In this document: piece after piece, positions 39,870-49,592 of the stretch
Layout: each line of letters opens with the position of its first letter
How positions within the stretch are numbered: the first letter of the stretch is position 1
Assembly (NCBI RefSeq): GCF_030397665.1
Contig: NZ_JAPUBT010000004.1
Location: 310,001 to 374,000 of the forward strand
Direction: 5' to 3'
Origin: Janthinobacterium sp. SUN073
GTDB lineage: Bacteria > Pseudomonadota > Gammaproteobacteria > Burkholderiales > Burkholderiaceae_D
Length of the DNA: 64,000 nt
Position numbers and translations under genes: made by a program
Notes under the pieces: model-generated
Told to the model about the DNA's origin: nothing
The model's database searches: none
What the model saw: only the letters and a program-made list of their open reading frames with translations

Positions 39870-40736
39870 ATGCTTGAACTGTTGAGTGAACACGCCTGTT
39901 TTGGCGGCGTACAACGTTTTTATCGCCACGACGCGCACGCCATCGGCTTGCCCATGCGTTTCTCGGCTTTCATTCCAGATACGTCGCCAGGCGCCACGGT
40001 CAGCACCAAGCGCCCCGCCCTGTTTTACCTGGCCGGCCTGACGTGCACGGAAGAAACGTTCATGATCAAGGGCGGCGCGCAGCGCGTGGCGGCCGAGGAA
40101 GGCTTGATCCTGATCGCGCCCGACACCAGCCCCCGTGGCGCGAATATCGCGGGCGAGACGGATGCCTGGGATTTCGGCGCGGGCGCCGGCTTTTACGTCG
40201 ATGCCACCGAGGCGCCGTGGCGCAGCCACTATCGGATGTATAGCTACATCCTGGAACTGCGCGCCCTGCTGGAACAGGAACTGGCGATCGATGCGCAACG
40301 CACGGGCATTTTTGGCCACTCGATGGGCGGCCATGGCGCGCTGGTGCTGGCCTTGCGCAACCCTGACCTGTTCCGCTCCGTCTCCGCCTTCGCCCCCATC
40401 GCCGCACCGAGCCAGTGCCCGTGGGGCAAGAAGGCGTTCACGGGCTACCTGGGCAACGATGCAGCCAGCTGGCAGCAGTACGATGCCAGTGCGCTGATGC
40501 GCGGCCTGCAAGGCCAGCCGCCGCTGTTCCCGGAAGGCATCCTGATCGACCAGGGCCTGGCCGACAAGTTCCTGCCCGAGCAACTGTACCCCGAGGTCTT
40601 CGAAGCGGCGTGCCGCGACGCCGGCCAGCCATTGCAGCTGCGCCGCCATGCCGGCTACGACCACGGCTATTACTTCATCGCCAGCTTCATGGAAGAGCAT
40701 GTGCGCTTCCATGCGAGGAACTTGCGCGCCGCCTGA
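39870..40736 (+). CDS. fghA: S-formylglutathione hydrolase
   Basis: 288 residues, the usual length. LTCTEETFMIKGGAQRVAAE and LIAPDTSPRG are family hallmarks; the nucleophile serine is in GIFGHSMGGHGAL near residues 146-158; YLGNDAASWQQYD, IDQGLADKFL (acid) and GYDHGYYFIASF (histidine) complete the triad. It hydrolyses S-formylglutathione to formate and glutathione, the second step of glutathione-dependent formaldehyde detoxification. GAGGAGAATTC precedes the ATG. The partner dehydrogenase gene (adhC/frmA) is not in the window. Confidence 0.93.
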   Translation: MLELLSEHACFGGVQRFYRHDAHAIGLPMRFSAFIPDTSPGATVSTKRPALFYLAGLTCTEETFMIKGGAQRVAAEEGLILIAPDTSPRGANIAGETDAWDFGAGAGFYVDATEAPWRSHYRMYSYILELRALLEQELAIDAQRTGIFGHSMGGHGALVLALRNPDLFRSVSAFAPIAAPSQCPWGKKAFTGYLGNDAASWQQYDASALMRGLQGQPPLFPEGILIDQGLADKFLPEQLYPEVFEAACRDAGQPLQLRRHAGYDHGYYFIASFMEEHVRFHARNLRAA

Positions 40737-40745
40737 TCTGCTGCG

Positions 40746-41411
40746 CTACTGCGCCGTACTGGTATGCCCGTTGAAATGGCGCGTGTACCAGTCAGTAGCC
40801 AGCAAGGCCGCCTGGTGGCGCGTGTCGGGGCCGCCAGGCGCGGCGATCTGTTCCAGTTGTTTGTCGCAGCGCAAGGTGGCAAACGCCATGCGGTTCAGGC
40901 CGGCCACGTCGGGGTCACGCCCGCCCACGATCAGCAGCGATGGCACGCGCACGTTTTCCAGCGCCGCCTTGCCCGCCATTTCCACCTGGCCATCACAGAC
41001 GGCCAGCGCGGCGATTTCCGCGCTGCGCCAGGCCGCCAGTTGCATCACCACGGCGGCGCTGGTGCCATAGCCATACAGGCCGCAGGGCAAGCGCCGCGTG
41101 GAAGGGTCGACTTGCAGCCAGCCCAGGGCTTTTTCCAGTTGACGCGCCAGCAGCACGATATCGCTGCGCACGAAATACGCGTGGCCGTTGCTGCCGCCAC
41201 CAGGCTCGACACCGCCCTGGTCGAAGCGCAGGGTGGCGATGCCCGCTCGCAAAAAATCCTGGGAAGTGGCGTGGCTGGAAGCGCCCAGGTAGTCGCTATC
41301 GGCGCCTGCGCCATGGGCAAACAGGACGATGCCCACGGGCCGCTCGGGCATTTCAAGCACGCCGTCCATTTGAAGTTCATCGGCCGTGATGCTGACAAAT
41401 TGTTCTTGCAT
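40746..41411 (-). CDS. Alpha/beta-hydrolase-fold protein with altered nucleophile site
   Basis: 221 residues related to the dienelactone-hydrolase-like proteins that often follow phosphoribosyltransferase domains. FAHGAGADSD (oxyanion) and TLRFDQGGVEPGGG fit the family. At the nucleophile elbow, where relatives read GASTG, this protein reads GYGTS: glycine replaces the serine. At the histidine position it reads PGGPDTRHQ instead of the usual THLFEEP. Both changes suggest loss of hydrolase activity, unless the shifted serine or the following histidine takes over. It converges with fghA, 9 bp apart. Confidence 0.78.
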   Translation of the reverse strand: MQEQFVSITADELQMDGVLEMPERPVGIVLFAHGAGADSDYLGASSHATSQDFLRAGIATLRFDQGGVEPGGGSNGHAYFVRSDIVLLARQLEKALGWLQVDPSTRRLPCGLYGYGTSAAVVMQLAAWRSAEIAALAVCDGQVEMAGKAALENVRVPSLLIVGGRDPDVAGLNRMAFATLRCDKQLEQIAAPGGPDTRHQAALLATDWYTRHFNGHTSTAQ

Positions 41412-41571
41412 GGCTGCCTCCGCTATCGAACTTGGATCAAGCTGACATCAAGCTGCTAGTGCGCTGATTTTGCCGGACCGGGCGCCGCCTGCGCGCCCAG
41501 AGCGGCAATTCTCAGTGTACCAGCCTGCGCCCATTCACGCGCGGCGCACGTCATTTTGCCCCGCACCCGCA

Positions 41572-43890
41572 TCAGACGGCGCCGTGCCGGTCCAGCCCCT
41601 TCAGCACGGCTTCCGGGCGGATCGGCAAATGCCGCACGCGCGACGCCACGGCGGCAAAGATGGCGTTGGCTATCGCCGGTGCCACGGCCGTCGTGGGCGG
41701 TTCGCCCATGCCTGTCGAAGTTGCCGTGCTGGCCACGAATTCGATGTCGAGCTCGGGCACGTCGGCCATGCGCAGGGGCGTGTAGGTATTCAGGTTGGTA
41801 TCCTTCACTTCGCCGTTGAGGAAAGCCGTGCCTTCATGCAAGGCCATGCTGACGCCCCACAGCGCGCCCCCTTCCGCCTGCGCCAACGCGCCATCGGGAT
41901 CGACGATGCTGCCCGCGTCGATGACCATGAACAGCTTTTCGACTTTCACCATGCAAGTGCTGCGGTCCACTTTCACCCGGGCAACGCAGGCCGTCCAGGT
42001 CGGCATGTCGCGCTCCTGGCCGAACGTGGCGGCAATGCCCAGGCCCGTGTCGGGCGGCATGGCCGTGCCCCAGCCCGCCTTGGCCGCCACCCGCCGCAGC
42101 ACGTGGGCCAGGCGCGCGGCACCGCCGACGGCGTTCGGCGCGCTGCCCGCATTGCGCCCCGTCGCCTGCAGCAAGGACAGACGGAAGGCCAGCGGATCGA
42201 CCTTGGCCGCCTGCGCCGCCTCGTCCATGAAGCTTTCCACTGCCCAATTCGTCCAGCCCGGGCCCACGGAACGCAGCCAGCCGGGGCGGAAACTGCTGTT
42301 GGCCAGGTCGTTCGACACGGCCCGCACGCGCTGCGCGCCCACCGTGTACCAGTGGTCGGCGCCGGCGATGGCGAACGGGTCATACGGATGGCCCTGCTTA
42401 TCCTTGGCCAGGAAGGCGGGTATCATCGCTTGCGTGGGCCAGCCCGCGCTCGCTTCGTGCACCATCGCAGACACCTTGCCGGTATCGTCGAACGCCATGC
42501 GCACATGCTGCACGGATGGCGAACGGGGCGAATCAAAACGCGCATCGTCGGACCGCGTGCAAATCATCTTGACGGGGCGTCCCACGGCTTGCGCCGCCAG
42601 CGCGGCCGGCACGCAATAATCGCCATTCAAACGCCGCCCGAAACCGCCACCGAGCAAATAGGTATGCAGCATGACCTTGCTCTCCGGCACCTGCAACGCC
42701 TGCGCCAGCACGGGCAGGATCAACGATTGCCACTGGTTGCCCGCATGGATATGCCAGACGCCGTCGATTTCCTGCGCCAGCGCATTCACCGGTTCCAGCT
42801 GGAAATGCAGCACGGTGCTGGTCGTGTAGTGGCGTTCCAGTTGCAGGCTGGCATCCTTGAACGCTTGTTCCACGCCATCATCATCGACCACGCGGGCGCC
42901 CAGGCTGGCATCGGCCAGTTGTTTGCCCGCATAGTTGAGGATATCCTGCTCCGACACGTGGGCCGCCGCACCGGCCCGCCACTTGACCTGCACCAGGTCG
43001 GCCGCGCGCATGGCGGCCGCATACGTGTCGGCCACCACCATGACCCAGCCGGGCACCGTGCCGCTGGGGTCTTGCAAGGCGAACGAGCGCAAGTAGCCCT
43101 GCACCTTCTTGGCCGCCGAGTCGTCGATGGACACCACTTTCGAACCGTAGCGCGTGGGCGGGATCTTCGGGCGCGCATACAGCATGCCCTCGACCTGCGC
43201 ATCGATGCCGTACACGGCCGTGCCGTTGATTTTCGCCGGAATGTCCAGCGCCTGCACCTGCTGGCCGATCAGGCTGCGCTGCTGCGGTATTTTCAGCACG
43301 ATGGCTTGCAATTGCCCGGGCGTGTACTGGCGCGCCAGCTTGCCACGGCGCACGATTTCTCCATAGCTGATGGAGCGCCCACGGCCATGCACGACACCGA
43401 GCCGGGCGTGGCAGGCGGAAACGGGCACGCGCAGCAGGCGCGCGCCCTCCTCGACCAGCGCGAGGCGCCCGGCCGCGCCGGCACGGCTGAGCGGGTCAAA
43501 ATTCTGCCAGACGGACCAGCTGCCGCCCGTGACCATCAAGCCCCATTTCGGGTCCGTGTCCACGTAATGCAGGCGCACCTTGCTCCAGTCCGCTTCCAGC
43601 TCCTCGGCCACGATGCGCGCCAGGGCCGTGCCGATATGCTGGCCCATTTCCGCCTTGGCAATATTCACGGTGACGATGCCGTCGCGCTCGATCTGGAACC
43701 AGATGCTGGGATCGAACACGGGCACGCTGGCTTTGACCGGCGGCACGGGCGCCACCTTGCCGGCGGCCAATGAGCTGTCGGCGCGCAAGAAAGCGAGCGT
43801 AAACCCCGTGCCGGCGGCGGCGATCAAGAAACCGCGCCGGTCCAGCGCGCTGGGGCGGGTGGCGGAATTTTCTTTCGGCAGCTTAAACAC
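41572..43890 (-). CDS. Molybdopterin-binding subunit of a xanthine-oxidase-family dehydrogenase (IorB-like), Tat-exported
   Basis: 772 residues. A Tat signal ([19 protein letters not shown]) lies at residues 17-35. The molybdopterin domain has the family segments [48 protein letters not shown] and the closing [18 protein letters not shown], in which the active-site glutamate (GEPP) is kept. The start is GTG 43890, with a perfect AGGAGG ahead; it overlaps the 2Fe-2S gene stop. The open frame from 43944 is rejected. With the 2Fe-2S and triheme cytochrome c genes it forms a periplasmic dehydrogenase of an aldehyde or N-heterocycle, passing electrons to the respiratory chain. Confidence 0.9.
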   Translation of the reverse strand: MFKLPKENSATRPSALDRRGFLIAAAGTGFTLAFLRADSSLAAGKVAPVPPVKASVPVFDPSIWFQIERDGIVTVNIAKAEMGQHIGTALARIVAEELEADWSKVRLHYVDTDPKWGLMVTGGSWSVWQNFDPLSRAGAAGRLALVEEGARLLRVPVSACHARLGVVHGRGRSISYGEIVRRGKLARQYTPGQLQAIVLKIPQQRSLIGQQVQALDIPAKINGTAVYGIDAQVEGMLYARPKIPPTRYGSKVVSIDDSAAKKVQGYLRSFALQDPSGTVPGWVMVVADTYAAAMRAADLVQVKWRAGAAAHVSEQDILNYAGKQLADASLGARVVDDDGVEQAFKDASLQLERHYTTSTVLHFQLEPVNALAQEIDGVWHIHAGNQWQSLILPVLAQALQVPESKVMLHTYLLGGGFGRRLNGDYCVPAALAAQAVGRPVKMICTRSDDARFDSPRSPSVQHVRMAFDDTGKVSAMVHEASAGWPTQAMIPAFLAKDKQGHPYDPFAIAGADHWYTVGAQRVRAVSNDLANSSFRPGWLRSVGPGWTNWAVESFMDEAAQAAKVDPLAFRLSLLQATGRNAGSAPNAVGGAARLAHVLRRVAAKAGWGTAMPPDTGLGIAATFGQERDMPTWTACVARVKVDRSTCMVKVEKLFMVIDAGSIVDPDGALAQAEGGALWGVSMALHEGTAFLNGEVKDTNLNTYTPLRMADVPELDIEFVASTATSTGMGEPPTTAVAPAIANAIFAAVASRVRHLPIRPEAVLKGLDRHGAV

Positions 43891-44350
43891 CGGGCGCCTC
43901 CTGCATGCCGGCCGCCAGTTTAATTGCCTTGCGGATCCGTACATATGCCATGCAGCGGCACAGGTTGCCGCTCATGACGGCATCGATATTCGCATCCGTC
44001 GGCTGCGGATAGTCTTTCAACAAGGTGGCCGCCTGCATGATCTGGCCCGACTGGCAATAGCCGCACTGCGGCGCCTGCGTGGCCAGCCAGGCCCGTTGCA
44101 GCGGGTGCGTACCGTCCGGCGAGAGGCCTTCGATGGTGGTGATGGCGCAGCCGGCCACGGCGGCAATCGGCGTGATGCACGAGCGCATGGCGCGGCCATC
44201 CACGTGCACGGTGCAGGCGCCGCACATGCCGATGCCGCAGCCAAACTTCGTGCCTTTCAGATGGGCTTCATCGCGCAGCACCCACAGCAGGGGCGTCTCG
44301 GCGTCGGCTTCGGTGCCGAAGGGCTGGCCATTGACAATAAGGTTATACAT
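43883..44350 (-). CDS. 2Fe-2S subunit of the same dehydrogenase (IorA-like)
   Basis: 155 residues. The plant-type cluster site [15 protein letters not shown] is at residues 38-52 and the second, [10 protein letters not shown] with NLCRCM, is in the C-terminal helical domain, the standard four-plus-four cysteine layout. It has no signal peptide and would be co-exported with the Tat-bearing large subunit. It is the second gene of the operon after the cytochrome gene. The ATG at 44350 has no clear ribosome site and lies in a 9-bp direct repeat ATGTATAAC (44363-44355 and 44350-44342); coupling to the cytochrome gene is plausible. Confidence 0.92.
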   Translation of the reverse strand: MYNLIVNGQPFGTEADAETPLLWVLRDEAHLKGTKFGCGIGMCGACTVHVDGRAMRSCITPIAAVAGCAITTIEGLSPDGTHPLQRAWLATQAPQCGYCQSGQIMQAATLLKDYPQPTDANIDAVMSGNLCRCMAYVRIRKAIKLAAGMQEAPGV

Positions 44351-44379
44351 GAGTGTTATACATAAGAAACTTTCAGAGA

Positions 44380-45708
44380 TTACTTGCCGGCGCGGGCGCG
44401 TGCCACGGCCGCTTCCAGGTTCGTCCAGGCGGGCTGAGGGCTGCGGCTGCGGCGCAGATAGGCGGCCAGCTGGGCCACGTCGTTGTCCGTCAGCGAGGCG
44501 GCAAAGCCAGGCATCTGCACGCCGGGCATGGCCTCATCCTTGGTCAAGCCGTGCAATATCACCTGGATCAGGTTGGCGGGATCGGGCGCGCTGACGGCGC
44601 TGTTCAGGCTCAGTTCCGGACGCAGGGCCACGGGCCGGCCATCGCTGTTCGAGTGGCACGATGCGCAGGCGGCCACGTACAGGCTGGCGCCACGGTCGTT
44701 GTCGACCAGGCTGACCCGCTGCGAACGCTTGATGCCGGCTTGCACCACGGTATCGGTATCGACCTGGCGTTGCTCTGCGCCGGCCACGCCGGCAAAATAC
44801 GTCGCCAGCGCGCGAATATCGCTGTCGGGCGAAGCGCCCATGCCTTCGTGCACGACGGCCGACATGGGCCCCGCCGCCACGCCGTGCAGGGCCGTCGCTC
44901 CCGTACGCAGGAAGGCGTACAGCTCATCCTGCGTCCACGGCAAGGGCGCCGTGTTGGCACTGGTCAAGGCCGGTGCATACCAGTGATCGATGGAAGCGCC
45001 CAGATACGACGAACCGACAAGCTCGGCGCCCAGCGCATTGCGCGGCGTGTGGCAGGCGGCGCAATGGGCCAGGCCCTCGGCCAGGTAGCGCCCCCGGTTC
45101 CAGTCCAGCCCTTGCGCGGCATCGAGCTGATACGTCGTTGGCTTGAAAAACAGCAACTTCCAGCCCGCCTGCAAGGGGCGCAGGTTCAAAGGGAAAGGCA
45201 CGCTATTGGCGGGCGCCACCGCATACACGGGCGGGCGCGTCATGACATACGCGTACAAGGCCGTCAAATCGGCGTTCGAGACGAGGTTGAAGTGGGTGTA
45301 CGGAAAGACGGGATACAAATGGGCGCCATCGCGGCCTACGCCTTCGCGCATGGCCCGCTGGAAGGCGGCCAGCGACCAACGGCCGATGCCCGTTTGCCGG
45401 TCGGGCGTGATATTCGTCGCATAGATCGTGCCGAACGGCGTGGCCAGGCCATGGCCGCCCGCGTAGTCGGCGCCGCCCTGGGCCGTATGGCAGGCGGCGC
45501 AATTGCCCATGCCGGCCAGGATGCGGCCCTTCTCCACCACTTGCGGGGAAAACGCCGGGGCGGCAGGCGGATCGATGGGCGCCAGCGCGGGGCGCCAGTA
45601 ATACAAGTAGGCAGCCAGCGCCGCCACGATGAGCAATGCCAGCGACAGCAGCAGGCCGGTGAAAATCTTTTTGAGCAAAACAGGCGTCCGGTAAAAGGCC
45701 AAGCACAA
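44380..45708 (-). CDS. Triheme cytochrome c subunit
   Basis: Up to 442 residues. An N-terminal helix ([20 protein letters not shown]) anchors the protein. Three c-type haem sites follow: CAACH near residue 70, CAACH near 215 and CASCH near 350, each in a class I cytochrome domain, as in alcohol-dehydrogenase cytochrome subunits. The start is unresolved: no ATG is present, and TTG occurs at 45708 and 45678. It is the first gene of the dehydrogenase operon and would carry electrons from the molybdenum subunit to the quinol or oxidase system. Confidence 0.88.
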   Translation of the reverse strand: MCLAFYRTPVLLKKIFTGLLLSLALLIVAALAAYLYYWRPALAPIDPPAAPAFSPQVVEKGRILAGMGNCAACHTAQGGADYAGGHGLATPFGTIYATNITPDRQTGIGRWSLAAFQRAMREGVGRDGAHLYPVFPYTHFNLVSNADLTALYAYVMTRPPVYAVAPANSVPFPLNLRPLQAGWKLLFFKPTTYQLDAAQGLDWNRGRYLAEGLAHCAACHTPRNALGAELVGSSYLGASIDHWYAPALTSANTAPLPWTQDELYAFLRTGATALHGVAAGPMSAVVHEGMGASPDSDIRALATYFAGVAGAEQRQVDTDTVVQAGIKRSQRVSLVDNDRGASLYVAACASCHSNSDGRPVALRPELSLNSAVSAPDPANLIQVILHGLTKDEAMPGVQMPGFAASLTDNDVAQLAAYLRRSRSPQPAWTNLEAAVARARAGK

Positions 45709-45879
45709 GGCTAAGCACGCGCCTGCCGCGCACGGACGGCAGCAACAGGGCAGATTATGACAATGATGGGCACAATCTTACCGCGATTGTGACTTGTTGT
45801 ATGTACGCAATGACACGCAGGCAACGCCGTGCGCGGGCTGCGCCTTATAATCAGCGTTTCAGCACGCCGCCGCTCCTTC

Positions 45880-47532
45880 ATGCATACCGTTACCATCATC
45901 CTCATCCTCGTCCTGAGCGTCGTCCTGTGCGGCTTCATCGCCCGCTCGCGCTGGGTCAAGCTGCCGCTGCCCCTGATCCAGATCGCCGGCGGCACGGGAT
46001 TGGCCCTGTTTGGCGTGCAAGTGCCGCTCGATCCCGATATTTTCTTCCTGCTCTTCATTCCGCCGCTGCTGTTTCTCGATGGCTGGCGCATTCCCAAGGG
46101 CGCCTTCTTTTCCGATGCGCGCTCGATCCTGATGCTGGCCATCGGCCTGGTGCTGTTTACCGTGCTGGGCATGGGTTTCTTCATCGACTGGCTGATCCCC
46201 AGCGTGCCGCTAGCCGTCGCCTTCGCGCTGGGCGCCATCCTGTCGCCGACGGACCCCGTGGCCGTGTCGGCGATTGCGGCCGGCAACCCGATCCCGCCGC
46301 GCCTGATGCACATCCTCGAAGGCGAATCCCTGCTGAACGACGCCTCGGGCCTGGTCTGCTTCACGTTTGCCGTGGGCGCCATGATGACGGGCGGCTTTTC
46401 CATCGGCGCCGCTTCGCTGAGTTTCTTGCAGGAAGCGGGTGGCGGCATCGTCATCGGCCTGGCCATCTCCTGGGGCGTGGGCCTGGCGAATAAATGGCTG
46501 GTGAGCAAGGTGGGCGAAGAGCCGGGCTTGCAAATCCTCATCAGCATCCTGATTCCGTTCGCCGCCTACCTGGGCGCCGAACAAATCCACGGCTCGGGCA
46601 TCCTGGCCGCCGCCACGGCGGGCGTGTCCATGCATTACGCCGACCTGATCGGCCGTCCGCTGGCCGCCACCCGCACCCAGCGCAAGGCCGTGTGGGATAC
46701 CGTGCAACTGGTCTTGAACGGCGTGATCTTCGTCATGCTGGGCGCGCAACTGCCCGCCACCGTGGCCGGCTTGCCCGCCGCCTCCATGGAAGTGGGCGCC
46801 GGCAGCGCCTGGAAACTGCCCCTGTTCGTCATCGCCATCACGGTGGGGCTGACCTTCATGCGCTTCCTCTGGGTCTTCATTTCCATGAAACTGACCCTGT
46901 TCAAGCACCACAAGAAGACGGCGGGCGAACCGAAGGACGCGGCGCTGCTGGCGCGTCCCAGCCTGCGCCTGCTGCTGGTGGCCTCGTTCGCGGGCGTGCG
47001 CGGTGCGCTGACCCTGGCCGGCATTTTGACCCTGCCGTTGTTCTTGCCCGACGGCACGCGCTTTCCCGCGCGCGACCTCGTCATCTTCCTGGCGATGGGC
47101 GTGATTTTGCTGTCCTTGCTGCTGGCCAGCGTCACCCTGCCCCTGCTGACCAAGGGTCTGGTGTTCGCGCCGCCCGCGCGCCGCTCGACGGAAGAGCGCA
47201 ATGCCCGCGCCGCTGCCGCCGAAGCGGCCATCGCGCGGCTGGAAAAGGTGTGCGAAGGCATCGACAAGAATGACAAGCAGCAAGTCGTCACCGAGGCGGC
47301 CAACCGCCTGATCGAAGCCTACCGGCGCCGCCTCGCGTACGGCGAAAGCAGCAACGACGAGGCGACGCGGCTGCAGGAACTGGCCAAGGCCGAACGGGTG
47401 CTGCGCCTGGAAGCACTGAACGCTGAGCGCGATGAGCTGTTCCGCCGCCGCATCTCGGGCGAACTGGACGACACCATCCATTTGCGCCTGCTGCGCGAAA
47501 TCGACTTGCTGGAAGCGACACTGGAAGAATAG
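45880..47532 (+). CDS. CPA1-family sodium/proton antiporter
   Basis: 550 residues. About 12 membrane helices occupy residues 1-430. ALGAILSPTDPVAVSAIA near 118-135 and LEGESLLNDASGLV near 155-168, with the ND pair, are the CPA1 (NhaP/YjcE) ion-site hallmarks; GVRGALTLAGILTLPL is the late conserved stretch. The last about 115 residues are charged, coiled-coil-like and cytoplasmic. ATG 45880 is chosen, without a clear ribosome site. It exports Na+ (or K+) for H+. The large reverse-strand frame here is a shadow. Confidence 0.9.
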   Translation: MHTVTIILILVLSVVLCGFIARSRWVKLPLPLIQIAGGTGLALFGVQVPLDPDIFFLLFIPPLLFLDGWRIPKGAFFSDARSILMLAIGLVLFTVLGMGFFIDWLIPSVPLAVAFALGAILSPTDPVAVSAIAAGNPIPPRLMHILEGESLLNDASGLVCFTFAVGAMMTGGFSIGAASLSFLQEAGGGIVIGLAISWGVGLANKWLVSKVGEEPGLQILISILIPFAAYLGAEQIHGSGILAAATAGVSMHYADLIGRPLAATRTQRKAVWDTVQLVLNGVIFVMLGAQLPATVAGLPAASMEVGAGSAWKLPLFVIAITVGLTFMRFLWVFISMKLTLFKHHKKTAGEPKDAALLARPSLRLLLVASFAGVRGALTLAGILTLPLFLPDGTRFPARDLVIFLAMGVILLSLLLASVTLPLLTKGLVFAPPARRSTEERNARAAAAEAAIARLEKVCEGIDKNDKQQVVTEAANRLIEAYRRRLAYGESSNDEATRLQELAKAERVLRLEALNAERDELFRRRISGELDDTIHLRLLREIDLLEATLEE

Positions 47533-47608
47533 AGACAGCCCAGCCACGCTTCAGCCATGATGATGTGCAATTCTCATGGTAGAGAATGCAAGTTTTCGGA
47601 TTAGTGTT

Positions 47609-47614
47609 TATAAT
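47609..47614 (+). promoter_or_regulatory. Candidate -10 box of the yfiRNB operon
   Basis: A perfect TATAAT lies 112 bp before the GTG of yfiR, in an AT-rich stretch, with TG three bases ahead but no convincing -35. No other start-like element is visible in the 193-bp gap after the antiporter gene. Confidence 0.4.
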
Positions 47615-47725
47615 GCAAGGTTATATCGCACAATTGATTTACTTTCAGCATGCAGTTCCGTAGAGTCTGTGCTGATGAGTAGCAATTTGAGTAGCCACCC
47701 GACCTGAATAAAGACACCCGACGCC

Positions 47726-48307
47726 GTGCCCTCCTCCCTTCGCCACCGGCAGCGCGCTGCGCTGCCTGCACTGCTCGCCGTCGCGCTGCTGGCCTCGCTG
47801 TTCGCCTGCGGCGTGCTGGCGCCGTGTGCGGCGTGGGCGCAGACGGGCGCGGCGGTCGATGCCCGGCGGCCGGCCGAAGTGGCTCAGGTCCTGTTTGGCA
47901 TCATCAGTTATGTGCGCTGGCCCGTGGCGCGCCCGGAAGTGCGCGTTTGCATGCTCGGCGCGCCCCGCTATGGCGCGGCCATCGTCGACACGCCCGCCTC
48001 CAGCCTGGGCCAGCGCATCCGCGTGAAAATTCCCCCGGCGGCAGCCGCAGCAGGCGAATGCGACGTCATTTACCTGGGCAGCCTGCCCGATGGCGAACGC
48101 GAGCATCTGCTGGCGCAGATCATCGGCAAGCCGATTTTATCGGTCGCCGAACCCGGCACGTCCTGCACCGTGGGCACCATGTTCTGCCTGCGCCTGAACG
48201 ACGCGCAGATCGGTTTTGACGTCAACCTCGACGCCATCGCCCGCAGCGGCCTGCGCGTGCATCCGAACGCCTTGCAAATTGCACGTCGCAAGGCACCGCC
48301 GCCATGA
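47726..48307 (+). CDS. yfiR: YfiR-family periplasmic repressor of the c-di-GMP module
   Basis: 193 residues with an N-terminal signal peptide (PALLAVALLASLFACGVLA) and the DUF4154/YfiR fold: VLFGIISYVRWP, VRVCMLGAPRYGA, CDVIYLGSLPDGE, GKPILSVAEPG and the closing FDVNLDAIARSGLRV. In Pseudomonas aeruginosa, YfiR binds the periplasmic part of the cyclase YfiN and holds it off; redox state of cysteines matters. Cysteines are kept here. The start is GTG 47726 with a weak ribosome site. It overlaps the yfiN gene by ATGA. The identity rests on fold and gene order. Confidence 0.88.
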   Translation: MPSSLRHRQRAALPALLAVALLASLFACGVLAPCAAWAQTGAAVDARRPAEVAQVLFGIISYVRWPVARPEVRVCMLGAPRYGAAIVDTPASSLGQRIRVKIPPAAAAAGECDVIYLGSLPDGEREHLLAQIIGKPILSVAEPGTSCTVGTMFCLRLNDAQIGFDVNLDAIARSGLRVHPNALQIARRKAPPP

Positions 48308-49575
48308 GCGCCAGCATGCCTCCCAAGTCGGTGCGCAAGCCCCGCCCCACGCTCGACAGCGTGCTGCGGCGCGCCCACCTGAGCGTGTCGCTGATCGCCG
48401 TGCTGGCGGCCGGCCTGACCCTGACAGCAGTGGCGCTGCTGGCCCTGCGCGTGTATTCGGACCAGAACCTGCGCCTGGTGGCCCGCTCGATGAGCTACAC
48501 GGTGGAAGGAGCCGTCGTCTTTGGCGACTCCTTGGCCGCCAAAGAAGCGCTGGCCTTGATCGGCGTCAATGAAGATATTGACCAGGCGCAGGTGAGCGAC
48601 ACGGCCGGCAAGGTGCTTGCTCGCTGGGAACGGGGTCAGCACGGCACCCGCTACTACATCGAACGCGCGCTGACGGGCTGGATATTGCCCGATTCGCTGA
48701 CCTTCCCCATCATGCGCAATGACCAGGCCATCGGCAGCATCAAGCTGGTGCCGCACAGCCGCAGCCTGCTGCCCTTCCTGCTGAGCGGCCTGTCCTGCCT
48801 GCTGGCTTGCCTGGTGCTGAGCCTGGCCGTCGCCGTGCGCCTGTCGCGCCGCATGGAAACAGAGATCACCTCGCCCCTGCGCCACCTGGCGGAAACGGCC
48901 CACCGCGTACGGCGTGACCGCTCGTTCGAATTGCGCGTGCCGCCGGCCAACATCGCCGAACTGAACCAGCTCAATGACGACTTCAACGCCCTGCTCGACG
49001 AACTGGAAGCGTGGCAAAGCCATCTGCAAAAGGAACACGCCTCGCTGTCGCACCGCGCCAACCACGACAGCCTGACGGGCCTGTCGAACCGCGCCTTCAT
49101 GGAAGCGGAGCTGGAACGCGCCATCCTCGAAGCGCGCATCGGCAATGGCAAGGTGGCCGTGCTGTTCCTCGACAGCGACCGCTTCAAGTACATCAACGAC
49201 ACCTTCGGCCATGCCTCGGGCGACCGCGTGCTGGTGACGATCGCCGCGCGCATCAAGCAGCAATTGCGCGAAGGCGACCTGGTGGCCCGCCTGGGCGGCG
49301 ACGAATTCGCCATCCTGCTCAAGCCGCTGCGCAACAGCAGTGACGCCATGCACATCGCCGACAACATCATCACCGCCATGGCGCAAGCCATTGAATTACC
49401 TACAGGCAACAGCATCGTCAGCTCGCTGACCATCGGCGTGGCCGTCTTCCCCGATCACGCCATCGACGCCGCCTCGCTGGTGGGCGCGGCGGACGAAGCC
49501 ATGTACCGCGCCAAGCAGGCGCAGCGCGGCACGCGCCAGGTGGCGCGCCTGCCGCAACCCCACATTCACCCCTGA
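48304..49575 (+). CDS. yfiN: YfiN/TpbB-type membrane diguanylate cyclase
   Basis: 423 residues. Helix one at about 27-50 and helix two (FLLSGLSCLLACLVLSLAVA) enclose a periplasmic sensor; a HAMP-like stretch (SPLRHLAETAHRVRRDRSFE) precedes the GGDEF domain. The signature is GGDEF, intact, with DSDRFKYINDTFG and the inhibitory-site REGD five residues before. It therefore should make c-di-GMP and be feedback-inhibited. Activity would be restrained by YfiR and released by YfiB, as established in P. aeruginosa. It is translationally coupled to yfiR and followed after 17 bp by yfiB. Confidence 0.9.
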   Translation: MSASMPPKSVRKPRPTLDSVLRRAHLSVSLIAVLAAGLTLTAVALLALRVYSDQNLRLVARSMSYTVEGAVVFGDSLAAKEALALIGVNEDIDQAQVSDTAGKVLARWERGQHGTRYYIERALTGWILPDSLTFPIMRNDQAIGSIKLVPHSRSLLPFLLSGLSCLLACLVLSLAVAVRLSRRMETEITSPLRHLAETAHRVRRDRSFELRVPPANIAELNQLNDDFNALLDELEAWQSHLQKEHASLSHRANHDSLTGLSNRAFMEAELERAILEARIGNGKVAVLFLDSDRFKYINDTFGHASGDRVLVTIAARIKQQLREGDLVARLGGDEFAILLKPLRNSSDAMHIADNIITAMAQAIELPTGNSIVSSLTIGVAVFPDHAIDAASLVGAADEAMYRAKQAQRGTRQVARLPQPHIHP

Positions 49576-49592
49576 CCCCAAGGAGCAACACC

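Noticed and set aside
41470-43773. A 767-codon plus-strand frame
   Set aside because: It is antisense to the molybdopterin-subunit gene, which has a full set of family motifs, Tat signal and ribosome site.
45711-46547. A 278-codon minus-strand frame opposite the antiporter
   Set aside because: Antisense of a clear CPA1 transporter, with shadow-like Arg/Thr/Pro-rich composition.
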